DNA of 64,000 nt from Trochalopteron elliotii (GCA_024734555.1 JANPWX010000358.1:1942812-2006811); one strand, 5' to 3'. Counted from the first letter of the stretch, positions 23,535-36,352 are shown. Notes: generated by a model not told the origin, from the sequence alone. Program-made: numbers and translations.

Positions 23535-23655
23535 TCACAGAGTGGCCCTTTGAAGTCAGTGGACTTTTGTCATTGATTTTGAGAGGCCCAGGATTTCATT
23601 CGCAGTGTGTAAGGTTAAGCATGTGTGTAAGTCCTTGCAGGATCAAGGCTTAAAT
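23535..23655 (+). repeat. Old amniote repeat copy with internal foldback
   Basis: Starts with a small foldback (TTGAAGTCAGTG ... CATTGATTTTGA around CTTTTGT), then GGCCCAGGATTTCATTC, then GGTTAAGCATGTGTGTAAG and CTTGCAGGATCAAGGC. The right part aligns with 21270-21314; both follow the TTAAGCA-N-TAAG-N-CTT-GGATCA order. Confidence 0.6.
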
Positions 23656-24196
23656 GTGTAAACCTGTTCAGCAAGAGTACCCAGCCTTTAATGTCCTGTG
23701 AATGTGGTCTCTCTTACTTTGTGACACCGGATAGGCAGCCCTTGGTCTTGAGTGCAAAAGCCTCATTTAGTATGCACATGTCCTTCATAATTCAGGGACT
23801 TTGAGTGCAGGAAAAGAAAGGTGTTGGTAGAGCCATGAGCTGCCTGTTAATGGAGTGCCTATGGAAAACATCAGCTGCATCAGATTGATTAAGAGCCACT
23901 ATTAATTGATACTTCTGTCTCTTGTTATCCAAAATGCAGTCCACGGGCCTTCTGTACTGTTCACTGTGTTAGTGGCTGGTACAGAGTTTTTTCATTAATC
24001 ATTGGAGACAGTAAATGTGTAAGAGACCCAATCCTGTGTTCAGAGCTCTGTTATTATGTGAACAGTTCAAGTGCATCAGGACACATTTTCTGCTGGCTTC
24101 AAAATCTGGCCACTCCCATTGTCTGAATAAAGACTATTTCTGCAAAACATTTCAGAGCTCAGGTTCAGAACAGTGCTACCTCAACCACGTGTGATG
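23656..24196. other. Unique noncoding DNA
   Basis: No gene or repeat recognised. Confidence 0.5.
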
Positions 24197-24300
24197 ATCA
24201 TAGAGTCATTAAAGTTGGAAAATTCCTCCATGATCATCAAGCCCAACCTATCTTGACTGAATACCACCATATTGAGAAGCGGGTCAACAACTGAGTGGAC
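24197..24300 (-). mobile_element. CR1 3' end fragment, old
   Basis: ATCATAGAGTCATTAAAGTT, GGAAAATTCCTCCATGATCA and AAGCCCAACCTATC, followed by ATACCACCAT, match the complement of a CR1 3' end of a different subfamily. The terminal octamer is decayed, so the copy is fairly old. Confidence 0.75.
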
Positions 24301-24521
24301 AATCAAACATTTTATGCTTAAATGAATGGCAAAATCCAGTCTCTCTGATTAAACCAAACCTACACTTAATCTTTAAGATGCTTTAATTTTGCCTAAGTGA
24401 AGAGAGAAATGAATCCTAAAGGGAGACCACTTTTGACTGATATTAGAATGTGTTTCTATTGCTGAATGTCTCACCTTTCTAGTGGAGTTTTATGTGTCCA
24501 ACAGCCATATTATGGGTTTAT
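24301..24521. other. Unique noncoding spacer
   Basis: Short AT-rich spacer between a CR1 fragment and the SINE copy; nothing recognised. Confidence 0.5.
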
Positions 24522-24650
24522 ATCACAGAATCACAGAATATTCTGAATTGAAAGGCATCCACAAAAATCATCAAGTCCAACTCATAAGTTTATTTTCCAT
24601 ACAGGGATTGAACCCACAACCTTGGCATTATTAAAACCATGCCCTAATAT
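24522..24650 (-). mobile_element. TguSINE1-like SINE (tRNA-Ile head, CR1-like tail), 5'-truncated
   Basis: Read on the minus strand, the head (24602-24648) matches tRNA-Ile from the D-arm side through the anticodon region (TAATAATGCCAAGG) to the T-arm with a polymerase III B box, GGTTCAATCC. The tail (24522-24585) is a CR1-type 3' end with two octamers and TCCAACTC-like sequence complemented. A tRNA-Ile-derived SINE with a CR1 tail mobilised by CR1 is the known structure of TguSINE1, described from passerines. The tRNA start with the A box is missing, so the copy is truncated and surely inactive. It is the best lineage marker in the window. Confidence 0.85.
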
Positions 24651-26170
24651 ACATATTAATATATATTTATGTTCTGACACATTTGCCTTTCAAATAAACC
24701 AGATTTTCCTTGAATATAAACCTGATTGATGCTGGTTATGGTCATCCTTGGGTATCACTTCCTCTAGACTTAGCAAGCAAGGCTGCTCTTGTGCTGCCTA
24801 CCTCAGACCCTTTTAACCTTCTGCTCAGTTGGGCTGTGATCCATCAGCTTCACCCACAGCCCTTCATGCCACATACCATGGACTTGGACATGAAAACAAT
24901 TGCATGGGGCCAGCACAGGGCCAGGAGCACACAAAAAGCCCCTACACAGATGTCCAGGTGGGCTGCAGGTGTGAGGTACTTTTGGGTGACAGGGTTCACT
25001 CAGCAGAACACAATTTTTACACTCTTGACACTGCTTCAACTGTAAAAATTTAGGGAGACAAAGTATCAGTCTGAAATCTTTCAAATGCACAAAGTGTCCT
25101 CTGCATAAGGGAATTTACATCAGGAACATCAACTCATTATAATACTGGTGCCTAAAATAGGCAGACTTCATCACACTCATGGAGTTTCCTGAGTTTTTTA
25201 TAGCATTGCAGCATGACTTTTAAATGCCACTGGTCTACTAAGTGGGACAATCACAGCACCTCCTTTCACTAGATCAGTTCAGCCTAATAAAATTAACCAT
25301 GAGGAACAAGATTAATTAGACGTTAAACACGTTGCCTGGAATGCACTTGTGACAGCTTCCCTCCAGCAGCCCAGGAGGACTAATGACATATATGAGTGAC
25401 ATTATATCAGTGATATGTGGATGTGCCTATGCAAGCCAGTCCTAACTCCACTAGGATGAGCCTTGCTTGAAGCCCACTGCCAGGTGTATGAGGCTTGATA
25501 AGTCAATAGCTTTCCAACCTGTGTAATTTATGGAGTTTTAAGTCCTCTGTCTTCATGAAGTTGTTACAAGAGAAGCCTAAAGTAAGTAAGGCAACAGCTG
25601 AGAAAATTGGAGGAGGAGACAAAATCAAATGGTCTGAGTTTTGAATATGATGTTTTTCTGTGGGATTGTAAGAAAACAGATGTTAAAAAGCACCTGGTTG
25701 TTTTCTCTGACTGTAATGAGAGCCAGAGGTGTCTTACTCACAAATAAGTGCCTAAATTATAGGCATCTAAATCTGGATGAGGTTAATCCTATCTCTAGTA
25801 CCCAAATGCCATGAACAGAGAACAATCACGTCTGTGGGTAACACTGAGGAAGTGGGAGGTTCCAGATTAAGAAGGCAAATTAAAAAAAAAATATATGCAG
25901 AGCTTTATTGTTGCTCCCACTTTGTTATCATCCCAAGGAAGATGACAATATGTGTCTTTAACAATGTGAGTAGGAAAGATGTGGCTTCAAGAACTCTCAG
26001 AGCACATTAGGGCAGGAACTGAGTTACTAGGCCATGGGACATGCAAAGCAACCCAAGGAAGGCTTTGGGTGATGATAATTATATCCTAGAAATGAGCTCT
26101 CTGGCCTTTTAGTTCTCTTTTCACTTTTCCTTATTGATATTATTTTACTGTTTGCCTTAACAGAGAAAAT

Positions 26171-26203
26171 ATTTCTTTATTTTATTTCTTTATTTTATTT
26201 ATT
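26171..26203. repeat. 13-bp tandem repeat, about 2.5 copies
   Basis: Units of ATTTCTTTATTTT at 26171-26183 and 26184-26196, with a partial third. Confidence 0.85.
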
Positions 26204-27277
26204 CTAGTGATCTGATAAATACTGTGAGAGCTCTATTTCCTTGGGGGTGATGAGAGTGATTAGGAGGTTTTAGATAATTTTTAGGGCTCTCTGTACTCTA
26301 CACAGGGTTAGGAGCCTCAAGGACTCTGCAGTGATCCATGTGCACATCACAAGGAGATGAAGGACATGTGACTGGCTGCCAGACTTGTGGGAGAAGCGTG
26401 TTTAGGCAAGTGGTAATATTTTATATTTATCAATCAGGTAGTGGGGGAGGATCAGAGTCTTGGGGTCACTCTGAGCCTATGTACAGTGTTCTTGCAAGAG
26501 TGGCTCTTGCTGAAAGAAGACCATGGCTAATATGTTAAATCAAATGGAAACACAGCAAGCCCCTTACAATGACATAAATCATCTGCGGTAAGAAGAGAAA
26601 TCTAAGGGTCTTTTACTCCTAGAATGAAATTGAATAATCTTCAGTGGTTAAAATCTAAGAATTTTACCAAGATTCTATCACACTTGAGCTGTCCAGAAAT
26701 GCAATGCTAATAAATAATCTGGTTCAGGGAAGGAAGAGCTATGACATTCTTTAGTAATTCTTCAGAGTCCTGAGAAAAATATGGGAATCTGGCTTCTCCC
26801 AGGAGAAAGCACTGATGAAATCCCATCATTATTGCCCATGGCAAGTTTGTGATTTACCTTAATTTTACCTGCTGTGTGCAACTCAGACTTGCAGTGACTT
26901 TATATGGAACATTAGAGATGTGGAAGAAATACAGAATTATGGCAGCTTTTTGCTGTAAAGGAAATTCTCAGTTATGTTATCAAAGTTTCTAATTATAAAA
27001 TTTCTTTAATATTTTATTAGTAGGAGGGGAGGGAAGATGCTAAAACTTATGGTATTTCACAAGTAAGATTATGGGTTGATTTCTGATTGGTTGACAGGAC
27101 CCTAATAATAAACCTCGTAATTTTATACTATATTCCTCCAGTGATGATAGAAATTCTTTGTGCATAGTTTCTATTCAGGAATCTTGTTAACAGTTGTAAA
27201 CTCAGATTATCATTTTTATTAGCCTAGTGTTTTCTTATTTCTCTGTTACTGACAGGAAATTACATCAAGTTTTCTGG

Positions 27278-27282
<5 letters not shown>

Positions 27283-27310
<28 letters not shown>
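27283..27310. repeat. 28-base poly-T run
   Basis: Uninterrupted 28 T. Read on the minus strand it would be a poly-A, but no AATAAA lies just upstream on that strand and no flanking gene-like sequence is seen. Confidence 0.9.
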
Positions 27311-29239
27311 GGTTACAATGAAAGCAGTTGCATTCAACTAGAAATTTCCAAACACTGAATAGAGGACAGCATTGCTAGAAGCCAATAGCAATTTAAAGTG
27401 CACAGATTAATGAAAAAACCCACATATGTAAGGACTACATTCAAAGAGGATGTAGACTGGTAGATTGGGTTCAGGTGGTTGTTTTTTAGTTAAATGTACA
27501 GATATCAGCTTTTTTGTGGTTTAAGAATTTAGGAATCCATTCTGCCATAAAGCTCAGCATCCAAACTCAGCTGTACTATGTTTTCACATTGCATCATAAC
27601 AGCAATTTTGACACCACCCCTGTGACCAAAGATCCCTGGCTAAACTCAGGCTCTCCTCCCTGCAGCCTCACCCATGGCTGAGATGTCAACCACGGACAGT
27701 GGGAACCAACCACCATGGACTTCTCATGACTTTGGCTGATTAAGAAGCTCAGATGAGAGTATTGCTAGTTGTTTCACCCCATTAGGCCACTTGAGCATTG
27801 TAAAAGCACTGTTTCCAGGAGAATGTGAGACTATAAATGCATAATTTACTGACAACAGCCTACAGTTTATTCATATTACATCAGATACGCTTCTGACTGT
27901 CAGTTGATACTGAGTGAATAAAAACTTATTTCCATAACAAGAACACTGAATTCAACCCTTTTCTTCTCTGGTTATAAATGGATGGGAGTTTAGGATTACA
28001 AGGGACAAAGCCTAATTTTCTGGGCCTTGCAGACCTTGGTGTTGGTGTGGGGGAAGGCAAGTTTTCAGGGCAAAAGCAAGATGTGGGATCTTCAACGACC
28101 TCATTTCACAAGCCAACAGCATTTTCTGCACAAGCAGAGTAAACCTGCAGAAAAGTATTGCAGTGCTTGAAACTGAGACTGAAATTATGAGTGATGAACT
28201 TCTGCAAGTGCAGCACCCTTAACCCTCTGCCCCAACAAAGTTTCTGTGAAAGGATGTGATTTTCCACATGGCACTGGTGCATCCTCTCCTCCTCTCCACT
28301 GACAAGGAAACTGACTCTGTGTTTAATCCCACTGCTCTTCTCCACTCTCCTTGCACAACTTCTCTCATGATATAATATTGTGCATTTGGCAAATCAGATC
28401 CTTGAATGTGGAAAGTCTTATGTATTGATATGCAGATCATTAGTTTCAGGATATTTCTCTAAAAAAATTAAGGAAAAAAGCTTTCAAGGAGATAAGGGAC
28501 TAAATCACGCTGGTTTTCTAACTCTATTCAATTTCTTCTAAAATCCCCATCCTATGCTCAAAAAGTTTTCATCAGCATGACAACAAAAGAGCAACTAAGT
28601 GTAAGAATAGTATTTATTCTGAATACTACAGTAAAAGCTACAGGATCCAGCCTAAAGTGCAACCTGAATTAATTGCAGTTGAGGAAACAGAGACAGTTCA
28701 ACAATCACAAGATCCAGTCCTGCCAGTACTCAACAATTTGCTCTTAAATACAGGACAAGCTCAGCCTTCCTGTTGATTTCAGTAGATGTTGTAGCATTTA
28801 TTACTTGGCAGAACTACATCCAGAAAGCCTGAGAAAAACACATCACCTTATAAGTTTTGTAAGCTTAAACACAAAGCAAAAAGCAAAACACATCTCATTT
28901 GCTAAAAAAAATAAAACAATAATGTGCTAGTACCAGAAAAAGACTAGAAAGGAGACCTTGGAAATCGGGGGACTTGCAAGTCAGGAATGTAACATGTGTA
29001 ACACAGATCTGATTGTATCTGGCAGGCTGGTATTCATAGGAGGTGATCCACAACATCAAACTCATTCCTTACAAAAGCAATGCCTGGTATTTCATCTCAA
29101 ACTTTGTCAGCTCCTTGCAATTAGCTACTACAATGGTATGACAAGGTATGGAGTGGAACACCCCTTTCCCCCTTCTCCAGAGGAAAAATGCAAGGGGCAG
29201 CAAGAACTTTCCCCAGCATTGGACAACAATAAATCCTGT

Positions 29240-30310
29240 ATACGCTGACCCCACTTGATGCAAGCGGAAAGATATTTATTTATTTTTTAAAAAAAAGTTT
29301 CAGTGTTGCATTTCCCTACCTAGTAAACAGCTGAACAGGCAGGATAATACCCAAGACCATCTCCTCCACCCCCATCTCCACCCCCCTGTCGTATCAGTGC
29401 TTCTGGCAACATTCAGAGGGAAAAAGAAATCACAAACACAAACCCCCCAACTCAAGTATCTGTTCTGATAGGAGCATGGAACAGTAACCAAAAAACAATC
29501 AAGTCCTCATTGTCATAGTGCGACAATCACAGCATCTCCTCTGTTGAGCAAATAGTCAATTCATAGAGAGAAAAGCATCGTGAGGACAGACACGAAAGCT
29601 GTTATTATCCATTTTAAGTAATAGGAGAAGGTCACATATCAAGCCGTTACACCTTTTCATTACATCCTAACCCTCCACAGCAGGGGAACCACACTTATGA
29701 CTGCGTTAGATATACAAAAGCTTTCAGCTCCAAAAAAGGAAAAGAAAAGATGAGGAAAGGGAAAAAAAATAAATTAAATTCATCTTACCAGCACATTACA
29801 GCACCAACTTGCTTGAAGGAACGTTGCCTTTACAGGTTTCTCTTTTAATTATCCTGGAAGCAGAAGGGGGAAAAAAAAAGAAGACGACGAAGCAGGGCTG
29901 CTAAATTAGTGTGTGCTCGAATCTTTTCAGTTTGTCGCAGAGTAGAAAAATACCAAAAAAAAAAAAGAGAAAAAAAAAAGGAAAGGGCACTCAAAGAAAG
30001 AAAAAAAGCAAAAGAAAGCTCAGTAATTTAAATTTGCTGTCAGTTCAGGCAGCATCGCTCTGTCCCGCCCCTCTTCCCACTGGGTTCTACTACCTGCAGG
30101 GCTGCAACTGACAGCTACTGTGCAAACAAAAAAAAAGGCAAAAAGCATGCTGGGACCATGCTGTCTGCTGTCTGAGTCTCTCTCCACTTCTGATGACTGA
30201 AAATCATTAGTGAAAAGGTTCTGTTGTTGTTTGCTGAGATTTTTAAGTTAAGTTCTTTGCATGAAATTTAATTTATTTTTAATTGATGTGGTGCGGCACG
30301 TGACAGAAAC
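29240..30310. promoter_or_regulatory. CpG-enriched island-like stretch, candidate promoter or enhancer
   Basis: About 17 CpGs in 1.07 kb, against about five in 2 kb to its right (31400-33400). It holds a GC-box-like CCCGCCCCTC at 30064-30073, an E-box CACGTG at 30298-30303, and an octamer-like TTTGCATG next to TAATTTATTTTTAATTG around 30256-30285. Long A- and G/A-rich runs at 29947-30020 divide the region. No coding frame is recognised. The pattern fits an unmethylated regulatory region, such as the promoter of a noncoding RNA or a distant first exon. This is inference from composition. Confidence 0.4.
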
Positions 30311-33300
30311 TGGTGGTTGTGTTTCTCAGCTCTCCTCAGAATGGAAACTAACCTGAACAGATTGATTTTAATAGTATGGTATATGGAGAATATACACAGA
30401 CATTTACTGTGTTGCATTTTGCAGGGATGCAGTCAACCCTCCCTGTAACACCTTGCACAAAAATTCTTATTTGAATGGAAAGTCAGGAAAATACTTCAAC
30501 AGAAGGCAGTTAAAACTCTGGCACTCAAAAAAGTTGCCTGCATTGTTTTTGTTCTGCTTTTAAGTTTTCCTTCTAAACTTTTTCAAATCATTTTTGTGAA
30601 CAAAAAGTAAGAGAAGTCAGAGGCATAATGAGCAACCAGCAAAACACTTGTGTGAAAAGGATGAACGAATAATCCCAGTGCATAAAAAGCTGCCTTTAAC
30701 CAGATGTTTGAAAGCATTTTTGACAGTCTGTGCTCCTGACTATTAGCAGACTGCATACATCATATGAGCGTGAACTATCTGATGAAAACTAACAAGAAAA
30801 ACAAGTACAAAAGCTATAAATGCCATTTTTTATAGCTATTTTAATTGTTGTTAACAGGCTTGTAGTAACAGAGCTAAACTCGCCCTCTCAAAACAAAGAC
30901 GAGCATAATATATAACTTCTAAATATAAATGTATTCACCAAAATATGGTTCCTGCCTAATTATAAAATAAAATTAAAAGAGCAAAATGATGCTTTTCCTT
31001 AATACTTTAGTAGTAATTGCTTGGATCACGCCACAGTAAATATGCAACATTTGTATTCAGTTATTGCTCTACTTATGTGTGTAACCATAAAATAAAAAAA
31101 ACTGAAATGTTTAAACCTAATTGAATTCATCTCAGTTTTTACTCAAAGTTTGCACTGGAAGATATACATGCATGCTGAAAATGCCTACCATAGACAATTG
31201 GCTCCTAAATAGATTTTTAAAAACCCTGCAGAAACATCCCCCTGCAGCCTTTGCTAGTCAAAGTAGATGCCAGAATGTGATTCCTACGACCAGGAATTAC
31301 ACAACAGGACTCAAGGTGCAGGGTCTGCCCTACAGCCTTCTAAGGCTCCTGCTCATGAACATCCAGCCACGATAAACAGGTACCACAGCTGAATTTAAAG
31401 TTGTTTTTCTTCTCTTTTAAAACCTCCAGACTCTTTTAACAGGGGATGACCTGAAGCCATTTCCACTCTTGGCAGAAATCTCCCGCCATTCCAGACATGA
31501 GGAATAAATTGTCATGGCCAAGAACCATCTATTTGCAAAGTTCACCAAGATTTTGTAGCAGACTTGGGCTGTCTGCAAAAAGTTTTGCCATCCCCTGTGG
31601 ATTCAGTACCAGCACAGAGGAAAAAAGACAGCATAGAGAGTTATCTTCAAATTTCAATAAAAATACATAAGGACAGTGAAGGTAATTCAGAAGAGGGACA
31701 ACAGTAGATTGTCCAAGTAGTAAGAGCAAAAATGCTGCTTATTTTTCCCACTATAATTTATTCTCCTTTACACTTGTGTGGCTTTAAAGACCTACTTCTG
31801 TGCTCATAAACTATGTTAGCCTAAGTTTTCATCCAAGTTCAGTGTCTCCTGCCTCCCTGTCCTTTGTTTCAACTGCAAAGCATTCCTTCTTCTTGTTCCT
31901 TGTTAAGAAATAAAAATGGCAAAAGATTAAAAAGACAAGTGCTCTTGATGATTTGACAGCATTTAATCCTTATTTTGGTATCTTCATGCACATGTACACA
32001 CACACATGATCAATTTCAAAATTCCATTAAATCCAACTAACTTATTATCCTTCTATATCTCCCTCCAAAAGTCAAGGGAAAACTGTTTTTAATGCATTTG
32101 GCATTTTAAGCAAGGCACTCAGACCTTCAAAAGGGAAATAATTGAACTTCGCCTTTAAAATAATTCAGTAGTGCACTAAATAACAAAACCCAAAAAAGCT
32201 GGATTTAGCAAGGGGATGCCTTCAAGGCAGGAATTTGACTAATTGGTTGAGAAAACTCACAAAAACTCCTAAATTCAAACATTTATAGAAACACCTCACC
32301 TACGATATTAAGTTGAAATAAAAAATAGTGGTAAAATAAGCCATTAAAATCAACCTTTTCTCCTGTAATGTAGGACATGAGAAAACACAGGAACAAATGC
32401 TGAGGTGTTTAGAAGTTGGCGGAAGTTTTATCCATTTTAGGGTTTTAGTAATGCTGTATGCTAAAATTAACCATTCAGTGCCTCTGTTAATATCTAATTT
32501 TGATAAAGGTTCCTAGGCTTTGGACTGTAGAAGTATATTATTATGCAGAAAAACAGGCACCCAGAGGGCACAGTTCTCAGAAGCTGGAATAGTTTCTGTT
32601 GGAATGGAAAAGATAATTTTTTTTTTATATTTGTGGTTCCATAGAGCCAGTTTTTAACGAATCAGATATGTTAGAGAAGGAGTAATTAACAGAGGTTTCC
32701 TGCTATATAATGCAATGGAAAGTATCTAATTAACCTTTGTATCCTCTACAAAATGCCATCAAATGAAGCATTTTCAGGTGTTGTTTTAGTAAGGAACATT
32801 TTTGCCTTTAACTTCAGTGGAATTATTGATAATTTCTTTTGTTTCTTTGGTTTTTTTTGTTGGTTTTTTTTTTTTTCCCTACAAGTTTTGATGCCATTGA
32901 TCTTCAAAGATTATCTCCTAAAAAACACAGAAACCATTTTGTAAATTTCAATTATTTAAAAAACCCAACATCCAAAACCAAACAATACACCAAACCTTTA
33001 AACTCTTTTTTGCACTATGGCTAAAAGAACCCTGCTATACTGTGATGGGAAAAGGGATAAGGAAGACGTTTTAGTATGAGATTAGTTCCAGTATTAAAAA
33101 CAAGATTTGTAAATTAAAAATACCAAATGAGACCAAAATGATCCCTTTCCTCCTCTAGTAATGTCTTTCTTTGTAGCCAGATCTGTGCAAGTAGCCTCAC
33201 TTAAATAAATAAACCCCTGTGTCTTCCTGCTCACTCAGCTCTACTAAAACCCTTCACCTCTGTAAAGGGAATTTTGAGAAGGTGTGAATTATACAGCTGA

Positions 33301-36199
33301 GAGAGATAAATGTAATTTTGTGTAAACTCCTTTGTTAGAGGGAGACTTGGGAATAAACATGGGCCATACAGCCAGCTATGATTTTCAACTTGAAGTAGTC
33401 ACACATTTTAGGATTTACAACATGTATTAATTACGTCAAAGTAATGCCCAGCCTCCACTGGCTTCACGTACCGTATTTCTTTGTGTACAAGCTAAACCCT
33501 CTTTTACACTAATTGCTTTCTCCTGCAGCTTTAAATTGAGGGTGGTTTTCTCATACATTTAATTGCTTTCCTCTGCAACTCGCAAGGAAAAGGTAGTTGA
33601 AGGTGGCTTCTAAACAAAGATATACTGTAATTAAAAGCTCTTTAAAAGAGAGCTTTTCTATACAGCACCTGCTGTTAATGGAGTACTTTGTGTACAGTTC
33701 TGTGGGGTCTTTGAATGTAGTGAATTATTTCAGGAGTAGTGTGTTGTTGGAGGATTTCTACATCTGATGTAGTGACCTATATATGTTAATCACTGATGCT
33801 GGAGAAAGGAAAAAAAAAAAAGTAGACTTCTCCCTTCCCCAGATAAATCCAGCCCATAAAAATGGTTTGGTAAAGTGGAAACTACAGTTTTAAACTTTTG
33901 ATTGCCTTGTACATAACAATCACTCAATTTCATTTTTTTTCCCAGCTGGAAAAAACAACTTGCTACAATTTCCATTAAAAGATCATGATTTTATACCACG
34001 TAGTTTTGCTTACCAAAATTTCTTCTCCAGGAAGAAGAGATTCTGCAGTTTATGTGATTTAATAAATGACAGTTACACATCTTAGTCCTTCCCTGTTGCC
34101 TTGCCTTGGGTTGAATCCATTTTTCATACCTGTGTTTCTGTCCCCTCGGTACATCCTGTTGTCTTGCAATCAATGGCAGCTGACTTAAAAAAGAAATCTC
34201 TACAGAGTTTAATGCTTTGATAAATTAATCCATCCTTGTGTGTTAGCCTTCCAAACGTTCATTTCTTTAGAATAGTTTGTGGTGTGAAAGTAAAGCCCTA
34301 AGACATGAAAGACAGACAGATGCTGTGTATAAATTCCTGCTCTTTTCACAGAAGAAATAATGTGGAAAATAAGGGTGCCAACTTATTCATAATGTGTTTT
34401 GGGGTTTGCTTTGATGTTTAGTTTCATTCAATGGGTGGTAACTGATGATTCAATGGAAATAATAGCTAAGCAGAGAAAGAAAATTGCTCAGCAATTTAGT
34501 AATGTTGCAATAACAGCCTTGGCTCCAAGGTGAAAGGGGATGTTTTCCACGGTGGTGTAAATAGGAAAAGGAGAAGAGATAACCACACTCTCATTACCAA
34601 CATTAAGTTCAGGTGTTCATAACTGACTCCTGTATTTTCTTCTTTACAGCCTCTGAGCAGAAAGGGACTCATTAAAGAGCTCAGGAGTTATTTGGATATT
34701 TCTCACTGCTATAGACTGGGTAAAAATAATGGAAAAGGCATATGCTAGGGCCATACTGAGGTGGTCAATACCAAAACTTTACAGGAGCTGCTTATCTTGT
34801 GTTACAGGAAATGCCACAATAAATCAGACAGCAATGGCCCTAAATATTTTAACAAAGGTCACCACAAATGCGTATTTTATTTTTTTTCCTGATATGTGTC
34901 TCCATATACCTCCAGCATGTTCTCCCCAGAAGAACAGCTTCCAGACTCATTCAAGTGTATTTTCACAATAGACACTGAATAAATAATTCATTCTTGCACC
35001 AGCACTGACCCACTGTTATTTATTGAGACTGCATAAAATGGCTCCCAATGTTCAGAGTCCAATTCCTTCTGATGCCAATCTATCTATAGCTCCTCCAACT
35101 GAAAGAATTTGTCAGTTCAGGCACTACATGTTGCCTAAATGCACTTTTCTCCAAGGTTCAAGCAACCTGTTAGCAAAGCAGTTGCACCTGCTTTAACCAC
35201 ACCTTTACTAGGCTGTAATCCTTGGGGTCTCTAAACCCTTTAGGATTATGAAGCTTATTCCCTGGCAAGCACCACTCCATCCTCTCAGACGCTAAATTAA
35301 TGTCCAAGGATGTGATCACTTTGATGGGACCAGCTGTTTCTTCTGCTGCCAAAACACTCCAAACGCTTTGGCAGCTTCCCTAAACGTGCTCAGCAAATCC
35401 TGACATGTGCCTTAGGAGTGCCTGCCCTGCTGAAAGGCACCCGCGAGTGCGGAGCTGACCCTCACACTTGACTTGTGTGTCTGCACCTTATTGAAAGGAT
35501 CTGGGAGCAATCCAAGGGGAATTCAGGAAATAAAGGTTGTTAGTTCCTGAATGAACACCTTTTAGCTTTCGAGCTCAAAAGTTAAGAGGTGAGAAATATG
35601 CAAATGTGCAGACAAAGACAAGATTTGGTATTTGTTGAGCCTGCCTGTAAAATCTTCTTTATCTTTCGCAATCTTTACAAGAGGATCAAGGAATATCAGA
35701 CCAGTCAAAGAGGTATTATTTGCAGGGCTAGGAACAGTGCTTGTCAAAGTTTCATGATGTTTCCTTCTATACAGCCCTGTTTTCAGCTGCTTATGACTTT
35801 TTATCACACTACATTCCAGGATTAAATTTTTCTCTGCTTTGGGTCTACCTTTGATTGCTGGAAATCTTCAGTCAAATCAGCCCAGTTTTAGTGGAGAACC
35901 AGGTCACAGCAAAAGCATCCTGAGAGGACAGTTGTATTTTCTTTTGGGAGGTCTGTAAATATTGTGTTTCTGACAAGATTCAAGAAAGGACTTGAAATTT
36001 GTTCATGAGGTGACAATTATGTCAGGGACAACAAAAAAAAAATCCATAAAATTTTAAAAATGAGTTTTTTTCTGAAGAAGGTAGCAACAGGCCAGACAGA
36101 TATATCCCACATGATTTAGACGATGGTGCAGCATGACTGGAATAACTGGATGTCCCTTAATTTGGGTAGTTCAGGAAAGAAGGTTTAGGCCCAGCTTAG
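30311..36199. other. AT-rich noncoding DNA, no repeats recognised
   Basis: Nearly 6 kb without a recognisable CR1 piece. Stretches at 30750-31080 and 33420-33740 look like conserved noncoding DNA in texture (dense TAAT/ATTA cores, ATTACGTCA at 33430-33438, a 9-bp-arm inverted repeat at 33634-33657). Conservation cannot be tested here. A GC-richer patch at 35345-35460 holds a few CpGs. Confidence 0.45.
33634..33657. repeat. Inverted repeat with 9-bp arms
   Basis: AAAAGCTCT and AGAGCTTTT flank a short TTAAAAG loop. Could be a dimeric factor site or a chance AT-rich palindrome. Confidence 0.55.
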
Positions 36200-36352
36200 C
36201 TGTGGATGACCCATCCCTGGAAGTGTTCAAGGCCAGGTTGGACAGGGCTTTGAGCAACCTGGGATAGTGGAAGGTGTTCCAGACTGCAGCAGCAGGGTTG
36301 GAACTGGATGATCTTTAGGGTTACTTCTAATCTAAAATGTTCTATGATTCTC
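36200..36352 (+). mobile_element. CR1 3' end fragment
   Basis: Runs from CTGTGGATGACCCATCCCTG through GTTCAAGGCCAGGTTGGACA and TTTGAGCAACCTGGGATAGT to GATGATCTTTAGGG and a TTCTATGATTCTCTGAT tip. It is the common young CR1 3' layout, 5'-truncated. Confidence 0.9.

Larger units (their letters stand above)
24651..29239. other. AT-rich noncoding DNA with simple repeats
   Basis: No gene recognised. Holds a 13-bp tandem repeat at 26171-26203 and a 28-base T run at 27283-27310. Short frames at 24710-25090 and 28106-28440 overlap on both strands and look spurious. CAAATAAGTGCCTAAAT near 25741 hints at another old amniote repeat but is too short to call. Confidence 0.5.

Noticed and set aside
24602..24648. 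A tRNA-Ile gene
   Set aside because: The 5' part with the A box is missing and a CR1-type tail is attached, so it is a SINE copy.
27311..27700. Processed pseudogene upstream of the poly-T run
   Set aside because: No AATAAA signal next to the run and no protein-like or transcript-like sequence recognised.
34650..34720. Possible exon after TTCTTCTTTACAG at 34649
   Set aside because: Only about 23 open codons, a weak GTAAAA donor and no CpG or motif support.
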